Of a DNA stretch of 7,126 nucleotides, positions 5,769-7,126 are shown piece after piece (within the stretch, counting starts at the first letter, position 1; every line of letters starts with the position of its first letter). The notes beneath the pieces were generated by a model. The model did no database searches. It was not told where the DNA came from and was given only the letters and a program-made list of their open reading frames with translations. The DNA lies in contig JBFMFE010000022.1 of assembly GCA_040752295.1 (NCBI GenBank), positions 1 through 7,126 of the forward strand. The letters run 5' to 3'. Both the position numbers and the translations under genes were made by a program. Source of the stretch: JBFMFE01 sp040752295 (GTDB taxonomy: Bacteria; UBP15; UBA6099; JBFMBQ01).

Positions 5769-6608
5769 ATGTCCGCACAGGCGGGGTTTCTGCTTAACGA
5801 GATTTTCGCCGCGGTTTTCGCCGCGGCGCTCTACCCCTTCAGGGGGTTTCACCCCGGCGCGGGGCTGACGGCGGTTTCGGCGTTGAGCGGCGCCGCGCTT
5901 CTCCTCGTCTTCAAGAAAACCTCGAACCAGGGACGCATCGCGGAAATCCGGGATCGAATCCGCGGGCTGCTTCTTGAAATACGGATTTTCCGCCACGATC
6001 TCGGGGTCGTTTTCAGGGCGCAGCGCGGGATTCTCCTCCAGACGCTCGTCTATATGAGGTATTCCTTATCCCCGCTCGCGTTCATCGCGCCGCCCGTGGC
6101 TGTCATACTGATTCATCTCACCCCGTATTACGGGTACCGCCCGCTCATGCCGGGGGAGACGGCAGTCATAAGCATGAAGGTTGACGCCGGCGCCGCACTG
6201 ACGGCGGCGGACGTGAAGCTGACGGTTCCGGATGGTTTGAGAGTGGACGCGCCTTTTTTCCGCGCCTCGGACATGGGGGAGATCGCGTGGAGGTTGACCG
6301 TGGAGGCGCCGGGGAGGTACGAGGTGGGGATTTCGGTCGGCGGCGCGGTTCTCGCGAAGGAGGTTGTTGCGGGCGCCGGCGTGATGAAGGTGTCGCCGGT
6401 CAGACGCCGGGGAGGGTTCTGGTCCGCGTTTGCCGGCGGCGGCGAGCCTCCCCTGCCGCCGGACGGACCCGTGGAGTCCGTCCGAATCGCTTACGGCGCG
6501 CGCGAGGATGCTTTTTTCGGATGGAAGATGCACTGGGTCGTGCCGTTCTTTCTGCTGACGCTGATTTCCGGTTTCGGGTTGAGGGGATTGTTCCGCGTGG
6601 AAATTTGA
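5769..6608 (+). CDS. Four-segment membrane protein with an external domain
   Basis: A 279-residue integral membrane protein, not recognised with certainty. Hydrophobic segments lie at about residues 7-24, 33-48, 100-117 and 256-271. Between the second and third is a long charged helix (about 53-95, rich in Arg, Ile and Leu). Between the third and fourth is a domain of about 135 residues that looks beta-rich (alternating hydrophobic strands, a Pro/Gly-rich loop near 220-235) and would lie in the periplasm. The order helix pair, charged helix with many Gln/Arg, Met and Pro-rich segment, then TM recalls the Oxa1 superfamily (YidC, EMC3/TMCO1, DUF106), though this is topology, not an alignment. 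It is translationally coupled to the phosphohydrolase lipoprotein, so the two probably work at the same membrane, perhaps as anchor or partner. Start 5769 is chosen as the first ATG after the binding site. Confidence 0.85.
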   Translation: MSAQAGFLLNEIFAAVFAAALYPFRGFHPGAGLTAVSALSGAALLLVFKKTSNQGRIAEIRDRIRGLLLEIRIFRHDLGVVFRAQRGILLQTLVYMRYSLSPLAFIAPPVAVILIHLTPYYGYRPLMPGETAVISMKVDAGAALTAADVKLTVPDGLRVDAPFFRASDMGEIAWRLTVEAPGRYEVGISVGGAVLAKEVVAGAGVMKVSPVRRRGGFWSAFAGGGEPPLPPDGPVESVRIAYGAREDAFFGWKMHWVVPFFLLTLISGFGLRGLFRVEI

Positions 6609-6631
6609 GCCGGGGCGCGTGAGCCTTGCGC

Positions 6632-6659
6632 TTTACGTTTTCCGTTTTTACGCTATCTT
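6632..6659 (+). promoter_or_regulatory. Possible weak promoter of the acyltransferase gene
   Basis: TTTACG (6632-6637) and TATCTT (6654-6659) are separated by 16 bases and lie in a locally T-rich stretch within GC-rich sequence, in the 105-base gap before the ATG at 6714. Each hexamer departs from consensus at two places or more. The gene may also be served by read-through from the operon. Confidence 0.25.
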
Positions 6660-6713
6660 TATTGTACGCTGGATTTCCCGGACGCAGCGTGCGCCGGGCG
6701 AGGGAATAGCGAC

Positions 6714-7126
6714 ATGACCGAAGAGACGGGCGCCTATTACATCAGACCTGCGCAGAGGCTCAAATACTTTCTCGTGAGGAAGATGCTTGGGGCGCTGGGT
6801 TTTGTTTTCGCCCACGTACCCGAGAGCGTTTCGTATTCCGTGTGTCAGTGTCTGCTGCTTTTTTCGTACTACGCTGTTCCGCGGTACAGAAGACTGATGA
6901 TGAAACATCTGACGATCGCCTTCGGGAACGAGATGAGCGACCGGGACATCAGGCGGATAGCCATAGGCACGTATAAAAATTACGGGAAGAACCTGGCGGA
7001 GTTTCTGATGTTTCCGAGCAGGCGGCGCGAGTGGTTCGAGAAGAAGGTGAACTTCAACGATCCGCGGTTTCACATAAGGACGGCGCTGGAGAAGGGGAAG
7101 GGGGTGGTGGGGCTTGGCGCGCATTT
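6714..7126 (+). CDS. Lipid A-type lysophospholipid acyltransferase, N-terminal part
   Basis: The first 137 residues of a protein of the LpxL/HtrB (LPLAT) family, which transfers acyl chains to lipid A or related lipids on the cytoplasmic face of the inner membrane. Family marks in order: an N-terminal region with a hydrophobic segment (about 24-55), then a basic YRRLMMKHL with the family's conserved pattern NxxxAF (here HLTIAFGNEMS), then YKNYGKNLAEF (about residues 90-100), then ALEKGKGVVGLGAH. The last complete codon is His137, the first residue of the catalytic HX4D motif; the next bases TT fit the Phe that usually follows. Family members are about 300 residues long, so roughly half is missing at the window edge. 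The ATG at 6714 follows GAGGGAA (6700-6706) with seven bases between, a good site. It lies about 105 bases after the membrane-protein gene on the same strand. Its presence argues for an outer membrane with lipopolysaccharide or a similar acylated lipid. Whether it is LpxL, LpxM or a relative cannot be told. Confidence 0.88.
   Translation, partial: MTEETGAYYIRPAQRLKYFLVRKMLGALGFVFAHVPESVSYSVCQCLLLFSYYAVPRYRRLMMKHLTIAFGNEMSDRDIRRIAIGTYKNYGKNLAEFLMFPSRRREWFEKKVNFNDPRFHIRTALEKGKGVVGLGAH

Noticed and set aside
6648..7124. Minus-strand frame of 158 codons at the right edge
   Set aside because: The plus strand in the same place encodes a clear LpxL/HtrB-type N-terminus with a good ribosome binding site.

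Overview
The window looks like a chromosomal piece from a Gram-negative bacterium of uncertain phylum. It is a compositional mosaic. Positions of about 200 to 3260 are AT-rich, with Lys/Glu/Ile-rich proteins and many AGA and ATA codons. Positions from about 3690 to the end are clearly GC-rich. The right part carries a lipoprotein signal peptide and the start of a lipid A-type acyltransferase, which points to an outer-membrane-bearing host. The AT-rich part therefore looks like an acquired island, though no clear attachment site or complete mobile element is visible.

Left edge (1-217): a gene appears to start at position 29 and run leftward out of the window (ATG with an ideal AAGGAGG ribosome binding site). 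Its leader contains a palindrome that can hide that binding site. An extended -10 promoter inside its first codons points rightward across the start, and the same palindrome on that strand is followed by a T-tract. This recalls the short antisense RNAs that control some insertion-sequence transposases (IS10 RNA-OUT, IS200 art200), but the gene itself is almost wholly outside the window.

Island core (218-3255): two tightly coupled genes. The first encodes a 227-residue, mostly helical protein I do not recognise. The second encodes a 782-residue SMC/RecF-like ABC ATPase with all the expected nucleotide-binding motifs, short coiled coils, no zinc hook and no visible nuclease domain. Small-partner plus SMC-like ATPase is the layout of several phage-defence and plasmid-control systems (Lamassu, ABC-three-component, Septu), but neither gene can be assigned to a named one here. 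A possible 38-residue membrane peptide starts at TTG 3230 inside the 3' end of the ATPase gene, behind a strong, hairpin-hidden ribosome binding site.

Spacer (3256-3674): about 400 bases without a convincing gene, holding short direct and inverted repeats and a weak minus-strand open frame. It grades from the AT-rich into the GC-rich composition.

Right part (about 3672-7126): a probable promoter leads a set of envelope genes on the + strand. These are a lipoprotein of the alkaline phosphatase/phosphodiesterase superfamily with a complete two-metal site, a four-segment membrane protein translated from a binding site that overlaps the phosphatase stop codon, and, about 105 bases further on, the N-terminal 137 residues of an LpxL/HtrB-like lysophospholipid acyltransferase. 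The window ends at the first residue of its catalytic HX4D motif. Together they suggest work on lipids, head groups or proteins of the cell envelope.
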